Virus record (IMG/VR): IMGVR_UViG_3300043446_003431
Coordinates: 1-35,855 of that record
DNA: 35,855 nt
Strand: one strand, 5' to 3'
Source of the DNA: a virus
The notes below the pieces were generated by a model. It did not search any database. It was not told the origin of the DNA and was given only the letters and a program-made list of their open reading frames with translations. A program made the position numbers and the translations under genes. Positions within the stretch are counted from its first letter, which is position 1; the number at the start of each line of letters is the position of its first letter. Shown piece by piece: positions 15,168 through 23,647 of the stretch.

Positions 15168-17828
15168 ATGAGTTACGTAGATGCACTATTTGATCGTGAA
15201 CACGATCGCATTCATGTTGTAGAACGCCGAGACGGTGTTCGACGCTATCAAGAATATCCAGCCAACTACATCTTTTACTATGATGATCCTCGGGGCAAGT
15301 TCCAGAGCATCTATGGCACACCAGTGTCGCGCTTTTCCACACGCAACAACAAAGAGTTTCGCAAAGAAGTTCGTGTGCAGTCGGGCAAGCAGTTATATGA
15401 ATCTGACATCAATCCCATATTTCGTTGTCTGGAGGAAAACTACAAAGACATTGATGCTCCAGAATTGCAAACTGCATTTTTTGACATTGAAGTAGACTTT
15501 GATCAAACACGTGGATACTCTCCGGTGGAGGATCCATTCAATGGCATCACTGCGGTGTCGGTGTATTTGAACTGGTTGGACCAATTGGTCACGCTGGCCC
15601 TACCACCCCGACACATGAGCATGGCCACAGCCAAAGAACTAGTGGCTAAGTTTGACAATACCTTGCTGTTTGACAACGAAGCCGACATGCTGAAAACATT
15701 CCTGGATCTCATTGACGATGCAGATGTACTGTCAGGTTGGAACTCGGAAGGCTATGACATTCCCTACATGATCAATCGCATCACTCGAGTGCTCAGCAAA
15801 GATGACACCAGACGTTTTTGTTTGTGGGGTCAGTTTCCCAAGAAGCGCATGTTCGAACGCTTTGGTGCTGAAAAAGAAACCTATGACCTTGTGGGTCGAG
15901 TGCACATGGACTATATGCAACTGTACCGCAAGTACACCTATGAAGAACGTCACTCATACAGCTTAGATGCCATTGCCGAACACGAACTGGGCGAGCGCAA
16001 AACTCCTTATGAAGGCACCCTGGATCAACTGTACAACAACGACTTCAACCGGTTCATTGAGTACAACCGGCAGGACACTGAACTGCTGAACAAACTGGAT
16101 CGCAAACTGAGATTCTTGGACTTGGCCAATGAACTGGCACATGCCAACACAGTGTTGTTACAGACCACCATGGGTGCTGTGGCGGTGACCGAACAGGCCA
16201 TCATCAATGAAGCACACGAACGTGGCATGGTCGTGCCCAATCGTCAACAACGCACAGATTCCGCAGACAACCAAGCCGCCGGTGCCTATGTGGCCTATCC
16301 CAAAAAAGGCCTGCATGAGTGGGTGGGATCAGTGGACATCAACAGCTTGTATCCGTCGGCCATTAGAGCCATGAACATGGGTCCAGAAACCATTGTGGGT
16401 CAACTGCGTCCAGTGATGACTGATCGATACATTCGCGACAAACAGGCCGCAGGTTCGAGTTTTGCTGACGCCTGGGAAAATGTATTTGCTGCCTTGGAAT
16501 ATACTGCTGTGATGAACATGGAAAAAGGCACTGAAATCACCATTGACTGGGAGAACGGTGAGGAAACTGTGCACTCGGCTGCCGAAGTTTGGCGACTGAT
16601 CTTTGACTCAAATCACCCTTGGATACTCACTGCCAATGGCACCATACTCACCTACGAGAAGAAAGGCATCATTCCTGGCCTGCTGGAACGTTGGTACAGT
16701 GAACGCAAGGAACTGCAGGCCAAGAAAAAATCAGCCACAGATGCCAAGGAAATTGCTTTCTGGGACAAGCGTCAGTTGGTGAAAAAAATTAATCTCAACA
16801 GTTTGTACGGTGCCATTCTCAATCCTGGCTGCAGATTCTTTGACAAACGCATTGGTCAATCAACCACTTTGACCGGACGCAGTATTGCCCGGCACATGGA
16901 TGCCTACATCAATGAGTGTATCACTGGTGTGTATGATCATGTGGGCGAGTCAGTGATCTACGGTGACACAGACTCATGTTATTTCTCAGCATGGCCTGTG
17001 CTGAAAAAAGAAGTAGAGCAAGGTCGCATGGAGTGGTCAAAAGAAATCTGCATTCAACTGTATGATAGCATTGCTGATCAAGTCAATGACTCATTTCCTG
17101 GCTTCATGGAACGTGCTTTCCACTGCCCCCGAGACATGGGCGAGTTGATACGTGCAGGCCGTGAAACAGTGGCAGACCGTGGATTGTTTATCACCAAGAA
17201 ACGCTATGCTGTGAACGCTATTGACATTGAAAATGTGCGCCTGGATGTCAATGGTCGTATTGGCAAAACCAAGGCCACTGGCCTGGATTTAAAGCGTTCA
17301 GACACACCCAAGGTTATTCAAGACTTCCTGCTGGAAATTCTAAATAAAGTGCTGGCCGGTGCTGATCGTGACAGCGTGATTGAACACGTTCGCAGGTTCA
17401 AGTACGAATTTGCTGACAGACCTGGCTGGGAGAAAGGATCGCCCAAGCGTGTGAACAACTTGACCAACTATGCTGCCGAAGAAGCCAGACTGGGCAAAGC
17501 CAACATGCCTGGCCATGTACGTGCGGCACTAAACTGGAACAACCTGCGCAGAATGAATGCCGACAACTATTCAATGCAAATTGTAGATGGCATGAAGACC
17601 ATTGTGTGCAAACTCAAAAGCAACGCCTTGGGATGGACTTCCATAGGTTATCCCACTGATGAAAGCCGGTTGCCCACGTGGTTCACAGAACTGCCGTTTG
17701 ACAACGAAGCCATGCAGGCCACTGTGGTAGACAAAAAGATTGACAACTTGTTGGGTGTGTTGGACTGGGACTTGGCCGCGGCCACCAACACCGAAAACAC
17801 ATTTACATCATTATTTTCTTTTGAATGA
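15168..17828 (+). CDS. 43: Family B DNA polymerase, T4 gp43 type
   Basis: 886 residues from this ATG, close to T4 gp43 (898). Exonuclease motifs are present: FFDIEVDF (D106, E108), SGWNSEGYDIPYM and YNRQDTELL. Polymerase motifs are DINSLYPSAIRAMNMG (A), KKINLNSLYGAI (B) and YGDTDS (C), so both proofreading and synthesis should be active. The C-terminus TFTSLFSFE looks like a sliding-clamp-binding peptide, and the clamp gene lies nearby. GGAGA at 15160-15164 supports this ATG; a frame opening 72 bases upstream at 15096 has no ribosome site. The gene overlaps the next by ATGA. It replicates the phage genome, which here may carry modified guanines. Confidence 0.97.
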   Translation: MSYVDALFDREHDRIHVVERRDGVRRYQEYPANYIFYYDDPRGKFQSIYGTPVSRFSTRNNKEFRKEVRVQSGKQLYESDINPIFRCLEENYKDIDAPELQTAFFDIEVDFDQTRGYSPVEDPFNGITAVSVYLNWLDQLVTLALPPRHMSMATAKELVAKFDNTLLFDNEADMLKTFLDLIDDADVLSGWNSEGYDIPYMINRITRVLSKDDTRRFCLWGQFPKKRMFERFGAEKETYDLVGRVHMDYMQLYRKYTYEERHSYSLDAIAEHELGERKTPYEGTLDQLYNNDFNRFIEYNRQDTELLNKLDRKLRFLDLANELAHANTVLLQTTMGAVAVTEQAIINEAHERGMVVPNRQQRTDSADNQAAGAYVAYPKKGLHEWVGSVDINSLYPSAIRAMNMGPETIVGQLRPVMTDRYIRDKQAAGSSFADAWENVFAALEYTAVMNMEKGTEITIDWENGEETVHSAAEVWRLIFDSNHPWILTANGTILTYEKKGIIPGLLERWYSERKELQAKKKSATDAKEIAFWDKRQLVKKINLNSLYGAILNPGCRFFDKRIGQSTTLTGRSIARHMDAYINECITGVYDHVGESVIYGDTDSCYFSAWPVLKKEVEQGRMEWSKEICIQLYDSIADQVNDSFPGFMERAFHCPRDMGELIRAGRETVADRGLFITKKRYAVNAIDIENVRLDVNGRIGKTKATGLDLKRSDTPKVIQDFLLEILNKVLAGADRDSVIEHVRRFKYEFADRPGWEKGSPKRVNNLTNYAAEEARLGKANMPGHVRAALNWNNLRRMNADNYSMQIVDGMKTIVCKLKSNALGWTSIGYPTDESRLPTWFTELPFDNEAMQATVVDKKIDNLLGVLDWDLAAATNTENTFTSLFSFE

Positions 17829-18766
17829 GACTGAGCGAAATAGTTGGCTATTTGAATTTGTTAGACAGCAATGAACTTGCTCCTGATTATCATGCAGCCG
17901 TAAAAAAATTCCAAGAGATAGGTCATGTAGTTGACAATCATTCAGTGCAGATTCCTAATTATGGAGCTGCATTTACTGATAAAATCAATGATATTGCCCA
18001 AGAGTTTCAACAGGCACAGTCGGCCTTGGACGATCTAAAAGCCGTTGTACGTAGACAAATTGCCGAATTAGAACCTGCACAATATCAAGCCAGTCAACAA
18101 TTGTATGAACAAGAAATGTGTTATGAACCAAACGAGTACATTTTGAAACGTAGACTCAGCATTGATTCAGATAGTCGATTGTTGCTCATGGGACGACTGT
18201 TACAATACACAGATTGGCGACTGCCCGGATTGATTATTCGTCCCGGACGTGAGAAATTTGTTGAACATTTGGTACCACTGGATCCATTATATCTTGTGGA
18301 TCAACATCAAGACCTCTTAAATCCTGCAATACAACAGTTTACACCAGTGTATCAACGCCGATTGCGACCGTATGTAATTAATGATTACGAAAATAATGAT
18401 GCATTGTGGCAACTGCCTACCAACCAGTTTGGATTGATTTTTGCCTACAACTATTTTAATTACAAACCCATGAAAGTTCTACGGCAGTATCTTGACAGCA
18501 TGTTTGCCAGACTCAGACCCGGCGGTGTTGCTATATTCACCTACAATGACTGCGATTGGGCACATGGTGTAGCCTTGGCAGAAAAAAGTTTTATGTGCTA
18601 CACACCCGGAAGAGAAATACAAGCCTATTGCAACCAAATTGGTTTTGAAATTCTTTCAATAAATCGCGGGCAAGGTGACGTGGCCTGGATGGAGATTCGG
18701 CGACCTGGAGAAATTGAAAGTATCAGAGGCGGTCAGACCTTGGCCAAAATAATTGCTATTCAGTAA
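17825..18766 (+). CDS. Methyltransferase-like phage protein
   Basis: 313 residues. The N-terminal third is helical and coiled-coil-like (INDIAQEFQQAQSALDDLKA). The C-terminal two-thirds resembles the later half of a class I SAM-dependent methyltransferase: LYLVDQHQDLL, then FGLIFAYNYFNYKP, then MFARLRPGGVAIFTYNDCDW, the last matching the LxPGGxxxF strand-turn common in such enzymes. A clear glycine-rich SAM loop is harder to see, so activity is uncertain. The ATG overlaps the polymerase stop, indicating co-translation. Codon use is AT-richer than in the polymerase. No target can be named. Confidence 0.6.
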   Translation: MRLSEIVGYLNLLDSNELAPDYHAAVKKFQEIGHVVDNHSVQIPNYGAAFTDKINDIAQEFQQAQSALDDLKAVVRRQIAELEPAQYQASQQLYEQEMCYEPNEYILKRRLSIDSDSRLLLMGRLLQYTDWRLPGLIIRPGREKFVEHLVPLDPLYLVDQHQDLLNPAIQQFTPVYQRRLRPYVINDYENNDALWQLPTNQFGLIFAYNYFNYKPMKVLRQYLDSMFARLRPGGVAIFTYNDCDWAHGVALAEKSFMCYTPGREIQAYCNQIGFEILSINRGQGDVAWMEIRRPGEIESIRGGQTLAKIIAIQ

Positions 18767-18781
18767 AAAAATCTATATAAT
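18753..18781 (+). promoter_or_regulatory. Sigma70-type promoter of the sliding clamp
   Basis: TTGCTA (18753-18758), a 17-base spacer and TATAAT (18776-18781) precede TAGGAGTA (18791-18798) and the ATG at 18802. The -10 is a perfect consensus and the -35 has its TTG. Confidence 0.65.
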
Positions 18782-18801
18782 CATACAACATAGGAGTAAG
18801 C

Positions 18802-19524
18802 ATGAGAGATTATCTTAAAGACTTGGTAGAACACACACATGATCTTGGCTGTATTGACTTGGTCAAGATCACTGGAGATGACAAAAACACAGCCATTGTG
18901 GGCGTAGCAGAAGATTTGTCAGTGGTGCTGGAAGGCACATTCAAACAGCCTGTGGCAGAGTTTGCAGGCACATTTGGCATGCCTAACTTGGCCAAACTCA
19001 AAATTTTATTGAACTTGCAGGAATATCGCGAAGATGCCAAACTGACCTTGAGCAAAAAAGCCACTGGTGCACCTGATGGTATAGAATTTGAAAATGCTCA
19101 TGGTGATTTCCGCAACAATTACAGATTCATGGCAGCAGAGATTGTGAACGACAAACTCAAGACGCCCAAGTTCAAAGGTGTGCCATGGCACATAGAATTT
19201 GAACCAACTGTGGCTGCCATTCAGCGACTGCGCATGCAGGCACAGGCCAATGCCGAACAGCCCAACTTTCAGGCTAGAACCGAAAATGGCGACTTGAAGT
19301 TTTTCTTTGGCGATCACAGCACACACGCAGGCAACTTTGTATTCCATCCTGGAGTCACAGGTCAACTCAAACGCACATGGTCATGGCCGGTTGTACAGGT
19401 CATAAACATTCTAGCACTCACAGGCGACAAAACCATTCGCATCTCAGATGATGGTGCTGCACAAATCACTGTAGATTCTGGCATTGCTGTCTACAACTAT
19501 ATCTTGCCAGCACAGAGCAAATGA
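18802..19524 (+). CDS. 45: DNA polymerase sliding clamp, T4 gp45 type
   Basis: 240 residues, near the T4 gp45 length (228). The pattern of alternating strands and helices fits a two-domain clamp: MRDYLKDLVEHTHDL, GTFGMPNLAKLKILLN and, at the end, DGAAQITVDSGIAVYNYILP. GTFGMPNLAKL corresponds to the loop-helix I associate with gp45. The trimeric ring holds the polymerase on DNA and, in T4, also activates late transcription, which fits the late-type TAAATA motifs here. It has its own sigma70-like promoter and TAGGAGTA site. Its stop overlaps the start of the next gene. Confidence 0.9.
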   Translation: MRDYLKDLVEHTHDLGCIDLVKITGDDKNTAIVGVAEDLSVVLEGTFKQPVAEFAGTFGMPNLAKLKILLNLQEYREDAKLTLSKKATGAPDGIEFENAHGDFRNNYRFMAAEIVNDKLKTPKFKGVPWHIEFEPTVAAIQRLRMQAQANAEQPNFQARTENGDLKFFFGDHSTHAGNFVFHPGVTGQLKRTWSWPVVQVINILALTGDKTIRISDDGAAQITVDSGIAVYNYILPAQSK

Positions 19525-19730
19525 TGGAAACCAAACAACGAACCATTGCAAGAATGATCACTTATAGAATCACTGCTTGGTTGTTTACCATTGGTTGGAC
19601 TTATATGTTCACTGGTAATCTTTCAAATGCCACAGGCTTTGCCACTGCATTACATATTTTATTGAGCATCGACTACTACATCCATGAACGCATATGGTTA
19701 AAAATCAAGTGGGGCCAAATTGCAGGATAA
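19521..19730 (+). CDS. DUF2061-type small membrane protein
   Basis: 69 residues. RTIARMITYRITAWLFTIGW, then TGNLSNATGFATALHILLSI and YYIHERIWLKIKWG, follow the DUF2061 pattern: a basic N-terminus, two hydrophobic segments that probably cross the membrane, and a YYxHERxW end. The family's function is unknown. Tandem ATGs at 19521 and 19524 overlap the clamp stop, and either may be used. It sits between the clamp and the DNA-modification genes, whose start it overlaps. Confidence 0.8.
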   Translation: MMETKQRTIARMITYRITAWLFTIGWTYMFTGNLSNATGFATALHILLSIDYYIHERIWLKIKWGQIAG

Positions 19731-21246
19731 TTTAACCGCCAAACAGAATGATTACGCTGTGTTTTTACCAGCCATATCAGGTTTCTATGCCACGTTTGTG
19801 GGCAGGCAACGCAACGAACAGTATGTAGATCCTGCACGTATGCCTGTGGGTCTCACAGACATGGAACAGATGAACTGGCTCAACAGCCAGAAAGCCTTGT
19901 TCCCATATCGTTGGAGCCTGTATTCAGCAGGGCATGCCAACTTGGATCTCAACAAACAGGATTGGTCAGAAGACATGGTTCGATCACGTGAACCCGGCAC
20001 GTTCTTGTTGGGCGATTCTGGTGGATTCCAAATCGCCAAGGGTCTGTGGGAAGGTGACTGGAAAGCCAACTCAGGTTGTCCCAAGGCACAGAAAAAGCGT
20101 GATGCTGTACTAAAATGGTTGGACAATCTTGCTGATTATGGCATGATACTTGACATCCCTACCTGGGTCATACATGACAAAAAAGCCGGCAAAGCCTGTG
20201 GTATCACCACCTTGGAGCAGGCTGTTGCTGCCACCAAGTTCAACAATGAATATTTCATGCAGCATCGCAAAGGTAAAAACAATGGCGGTGCGAAATTTTT
20301 AAACGTGCTTCAAGGCGCCAATCATACCGACGCTGATCGTTGGTATGACTTGATGAAGGAATACTGCGATCCACAAAAGTACCCAGACCGACACTTTGAC
20401 GGTTGGGCCATGGGCGGACAGAACATGTGTGATGTGCACTTGATCCTGCGCAGATTGATTGCACTCAAATACGATGGCTTGTTGCAGGAAGGTGTACATG
20501 ACTGGATGCACTTCTTGGGCACATCAAAGTTGGAATGGGCTGTGCTACTCACCGTGATTCAAAGGGCTGTAAGAAAGTATGTTAACCCTGCTTTCACTAT
20601 CTCTTTTGATTGTGCCAGTCCATTCCTCGCCACTGCCAATGGTCAGGTGTACTATCAAATTGACACCACACACAATCAAAAGTGGAGTTACAGAATGTCG
20701 CCAATTGTGGATGACAAAAAGTATGCTGCCGATACTAGACCCTATGGCCAGGCCGCTGTGGCGGAAGGTTGGGTACCTTGTTTTGATGAGTCTCCCATAA
20801 GTTCCATGTTGACCTTGAAAGATATTTGTATCTACAAGCCAGGCGATCTAAATAAAAATGGCAAGGAAGGCAAAACATCATGGGACAGTTTCTCATATGC
20901 CTTGCTCATGGGTCACAACGTTTGGACACACATTGAAGCTGTGCAACGTGCCAATAGAGACTTTGATTCAGGCACATGGCCCTACATGATGTGGTATGAA
21001 AATGGTGACCATGCCAAGTTTGCAGACCTTGTGGAGGCTATATTTGCTGCACCCACAAGAGAAGCCAGTGAAGCCATTATTGAAAAATATGACCTGTACT
21101 GGATGGACATTGTGGGCACCCGAGGAGACAAAGGCAAAAAAGCCAAAAATGCCAAGACTCAGTTCAATGTGCTGTTTGAGTACGAACAGACTGAGCAAGA
21201 AGATTTTGATGCCAGCAAACTTGATAACTTGGAGAAGTCAGTATGA
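19720..21246 (+). CDS. dpdA: DpdA-like DNA guanine transglycosylase
   Basis: 508 residues, TGT superfamily. Matches to the TGT fold are GDSGGFQ (98-104, with D99 as the base-recognising Asp), LQGAN (197-201), GWAMGGQ (228-234), HFLGT (264-268) and SFDCASPF (295-302), where D297 would be the nucleophile. The CxCxxC zinc site near the end of tRNA TGTs is absent, and the sequence as a whole resembles phage DpdA, which swaps guanine in DNA for a 7-deazaguanine. The best start is TTG, since no ATG occurs before residue 41; it overlaps the DUF2061 gene. folE, queD-like and queE genes downstream supply the expected precursor. A tRNA substrate is the alternative, but context argues for DNA. Confidence 0.85.
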   Translation: MQDNLTAKQNDYAVFLPAISGFYATFVGRQRNEQYVDPARMPVGLTDMEQMNWLNSQKALFPYRWSLYSAGHANLDLNKQDWSEDMVRSREPGTFLLGDSGGFQIAKGLWEGDWKANSGCPKAQKKRDAVLKWLDNLADYGMILDIPTWVIHDKKAGKACGITTLEQAVAATKFNNEYFMQHRKGKNNGGAKFLNVLQGANHTDADRWYDLMKEYCDPQKYPDRHFDGWAMGGQNMCDVHLILRRLIALKYDGLLQEGVHDWMHFLGTSKLEWAVLLTVIQRAVRKYVNPAFTISFDCASPFLATANGQVYYQIDTTHNQKWSYRMSPIVDDKKYAADTRPYGQAAVAEGWVPCFDESPISSMLTLKDICIYKPGDLNKNGKEGKTSWDSFSYALLMGHNVWTHIEAVQRANRDFDSGTWPYMMWYENGDHAKFADLVEAIFAAPTREASEAIIEKYDLYWMDIVGTRGDKGKKAKNAKTQFNVLFEYEQTEQEDFDASKLDNLEKSV

Positions 21247-21740
21247 ACCGAGCAGGACATGAAAACGTTGATTTCTTTACAGGAATCGAAGTAGAACGCA
21301 CACCGGCCTTTGGCAAGAAGACATTGTTTGTGGTTGGTCTTCAACCCATTGCTGACATTGCTGCCAACTTGCCGGGTTGTGAGCATATATTCTTTGGTGC
21401 CAATCACAGTTTCGATCCGCAGAGATCTGAAGAATGGGCACAGTGGGAACGCATGATCACGCACTTTTTGGCCTTGGATTATTGGTGTACCTTGGACATT
21501 CCTATTTCAGCAGTGGAACAGTTCAATGATGGATCACTTTGTGAATTCCGTAATTTTATTCCACAGATTCGAGTAAGTGTGCCGTATACACGACTGTGGA
21601 ATTATAATACAATGTTAAAAATAGATGACAAGGACTTTGACGCTACCAATCCCGGCGTCTGGTGCCACAGTCTGCACAGCCTCATGAGCCGTGAGACATT
21701 TACTTCGTGGGATGATTACAAAGGTGATAGCAAAGTATGA
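21243..21740 (+). CDS. Conserved DpdA-adjacent phage protein
   Basis: 165 residues, starting inside the dpdA stop (ATGA) and ending in ATGA with the next gene. The sequence has alternating strands (KKTLFVVGLQPIADI, CEHIFFGANHSF, DYWCTLDIPISA) and a striking end, NTMLKIDDKDFDATNPGVWC, with acidic residues and HSLH after it. I recall this family from T4-like cyanophages but know no function. Its coupling to dpdA suggests a role in making, installing or recognising the modified base. The FGANHSFDP segment and acidic cluster could bind metal or nucleotide; this is inference. Confidence 0.75.
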   Translation: MNRAGHENVDFFTGIEVERTPAFGKKTLFVVGLQPIADIAANLPGCEHIFFGANHSFDPQRSEEWAQWERMITHFLALDYWCTLDIPISAVEQFNDGSLCEFRNFIPQIRVSVPYTRLWNYNTMLKIDDKDFDATNPGVWCHSLHSLMSRETFTSWDDYKGDSKV

Positions 21741-22048
21741 AATGGCTTGATAACTGGATATTGAAACGTGCCAAACGAATCAGACAACGCAATGAAACAA
21801 TCTCATCAGTAAATCGTATAGAAGCTTCTTTGAGCAGCGGTAGAGACGACGATCGATTCAGCATTGGCAGCAATAAGCACCGAATGAACTTAACTGTGTA
21901 TCGTGCCAATGGTGGCATGATGGTAGAGTACAACAGATATGATGACCGCAAGGATCAACACCACTGTGAACTACACATTATACACCCAGATCAAGATCTT
22001 GGTGAGGCCATGGGCAAAATCATAACCTTTGAAAGTTTGAAATCATGA
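21737..22048 (+). CDS. Small phage hypothetical protein, related to the gene at 27240
   Basis: 103 residues with a basic N-terminus (KRAKRIRQRNETISSVNR). The segment LTVYRANGGMMVEYNRYDDR resembles SVNRYDNGWMVEVSGRDDD of the 64-residue protein at 27240-27434, and both carry NETIS, so the two look like paralogues of a small strand-rich domain. It overlaps its neighbours by ATGA at both ends, in the dpdA operon. No catalytic motif; function unknown. Confidence 0.7.
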   Translation: MKWLDNWILKRAKRIRQRNETISSVNRIEASLSSGRDDDRFSIGSNKHRMNLTVYRANGGMMVEYNRYDDRKDQHHCELHIIHPDQDLGEAMGKIITFESLKS

Positions 22049-22494
22049 ATCATGAACAGCGTGAAGTGGCAGACCGTGTGATGGCTCGGGCACAGCGGCA
22101 GATTTGGGTCACATGGCAAAAAGAAGGCATCCATAAATACCCAGCGGCCTTAACAGATCCAGCCTTGGCCACTGGCGACGAATATGATGTATCGTTCCTT
22201 GGCTATCCTCATCGTCATGTGTTTCACTTCCGGGTGTGGATTGATGTGTTCCACAATGACCGGGACATCGAATTCATCCAATTCAAACGCTGGTGCCAGT
22301 CGCTGTATCAAGGTGACAATTCCGTTCTAAGTCTCGACTACAAAAGTTGCGAGATGATTGCAGATGACCTATATACACAGATAGCCGCACGTTATCCCGG
22401 TCGTGTGGTGCATATTGAAGTCGCGGAAGACGGCGAAAATGGTGCACTGATCAAATACGAATTAACTACCCCTTCACAAAACATTGTCATCTAA
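22045..22494 (+). CDS. Phage protein, possible divergent T-fold (QueD-like) enzyme
   Basis: 149 residues. YPHRHVFHFRVWIDVFHNDR (54-73) resembles the His-containing strand pair of T-fold pterin enzymes, and LDYKSCEMIADDLYTQIAAR (97-116) followed by VVHIEVAEDGENGALIKYE resembles their ENxA helix and ExxxxxxxY closing strand. The usual CxxxHGHN zinc motif is not recognisable; H56, H58 and H61 could be ligands. A T-fold assignment would make sense in a 7-deazaguanine operon but is a low-confidence inference; the plain alternative is an unknown conserved phage protein. It is translationally coupled to the gene before it. Confidence 0.65.
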   Translation: MNHEQREVADRVMARAQRQIWVTWQKEGIHKYPAALTDPALATGDEYDVSFLGYPHRHVFHFRVWIDVFHNDRDIEFIQFKRWCQSLYQGDNSVLSLDYKSCEMIADDLYTQIAARYPGRVVHIEVAEDGENGALIKYELTTPSQNIVI

Positions 22495-22505
22495 GGAGAA
22501 CAGAC

Positions 22506-22730
22506 ATGGCAAGACCTACTTTTAAACCCAACCCCAAAGTCACAGAGATCTTTGAAGACTTGGAAGTATTCCAAGAATTCTGTCAGAACTATGGATACCG
22601 CTACAACGAAGCGGATCTCTACAACTTCAAAACCTATGCCTGGCAGCAGTTCAGCAAGTGGCATGCTGGCAAGTATGCCAAGAACATGTGGGATGAGGAT
22701 ACTAGACGATTTGCAGGACATCGCGTGTGA
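22506..22730 (+). CDS. Small conserved phage protein
   Basis: 74 residues, rich in aromatic and charged residues: VTEIFEDLEVFQEFCQNYGY, then YNFKTYAWQQFSKW and AKNMWDED. It is predicted helical. I recall close relatives among small proteins of T4-like cyanophages, of unknown function. AAGGAGAAC precedes the ATG and supports the start. It is the last gene of the block that begins with dpdA. Confidence 0.75.
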   Translation: MARPTFKPNPKVTEIFEDLEVFQEFCQNYGYRYNEADLYNFKTYAWQQFSKWHAGKYAKNMWDEDTRRFAGHRV

Positions 22731-22743
22731 CACAATTACTGCA

Positions 22744-23625
22744 ATGATCCATGTGTTTTTTGTGCCCGGTATGTTTGGCAGCACAATAGAATATGTATTG
22801 AGATCATATACTGAAGAGTATAATGGTATTGAAACTGCAATCTTAGATGATGGATCCATGCATTCTTACGATCACACTGGTTTTTCAGATTTAACAGCTA
22901 TTGACGAGTTCTTTCAAAAAAATGCTCAACTACCAGACTCAATAACATCACCGGCATATCCACTCCACCACTCACACTTGCCAGAAATACTAGCAAGATA
23001 TCAGTTATATACATCGTCAAAAGATCGATCAATTTTGCTGTATGCTCCTGACAGAAATTCTGCAGAGTTGAATATCTTGTTTCAATACTACAAAATAGCC
23101 AAAGGAATGCGTAGTAAAGGTTTAGACATTTTTTCTAGGAACAATTTACATAATATTGTAAATTGGAACAAAAACTACACACACTGGAATCAAATGCAAT
23201 CATGGGAATGGAGAGAATGGTTTAGTTTATTTTATAGCTCATGGGTACAAGAATGGATAGACTCTAAAAATCAAGTGCAAAATAATTTTTTTGTTGTTAC
23301 CAACACTGATATGCTGTATAACACTGAACATTGCCTTAAAGATATAATTTCATTTTGTAGCCTTACAGCTAAATCTGGGTTATCAGAGTTTGTGCGCAAA
23401 TGGCAATCTAAACAACAATATATTATTGATGAATTCAAACTACTAGATAAAATAGTGGTATCTACTACCAACAACCAACTATTAACATGGTTACCAATCA
23501 GTATTGTATCCGAAGCAATAATTCAACAACGACTTCGAGAAATTGGTTATGAAATACGTTGTGACGGATTAAACAACTTTCCTAGTGATTCAGAAAGTCT
23601 TTACAATCTACTAGAAAAATGTTAA
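22744..23625 (+). CDS. AT-rich phage hypothetical protein
   Basis: 293 residues from the ATG giving MIHVFFVPGMFGSTIEYVL. A longer frame starts at 22552 but would lie inside the previous gene, and its extra residues look like an out-of-frame shadow. The VPGMFGSTIE start recalls a nucleotide-loop or sulfotransferase-like first strand, but no PAPS or Walker motif is convincing. Later parts are aromatic-rich (NYTHWNQMQSWEWREWFSLF) and helical. Codon use is clearly AT-richer than the genes on either side, suggesting recent acquisition. No strong ribosome site is visible. Function unknown; its position next to glycan genes may be relevant. Confidence 0.7.
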   Translation: MIHVFFVPGMFGSTIEYVLRSYTEEYNGIETAILDDGSMHSYDHTGFSDLTAIDEFFQKNAQLPDSITSPAYPLHHSHLPEILARYQLYTSSKDRSILLYAPDRNSAELNILFQYYKIAKGMRSKGLDIFSRNNLHNIVNWNKNYTHWNQMQSWEWREWFSLFYSSWVQEWIDSKNQVQNNFFVVTNTDMLYNTEHCLKDIISFCSLTAKSGLSEFVRKWQSKQQYIIDEFKLLDKIVVSTTNNQLLTWLPISIVSEAIIQQRLREIGYEIRCDGLNNFPSDSESLYNLLEKC

Positions 23626-23647
23626 AGTTATCAACAAAAGGAATACA

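Noticed and set aside
19720-21246. Calling the transglycosylase a tRNA queuine enzyme
   Set aside because: The CxCxxC zinc site is missing and the flanking genes and sequence features fit phage DpdA better, although a tRNA target is not excluded.
22552-22743. Long N-terminal extension of the AT-rich gene
   Set aside because: It lies inside the 22506-22730 gene in another frame and its residues look like an out-of-frame reading; the ATG at 22744 is better.
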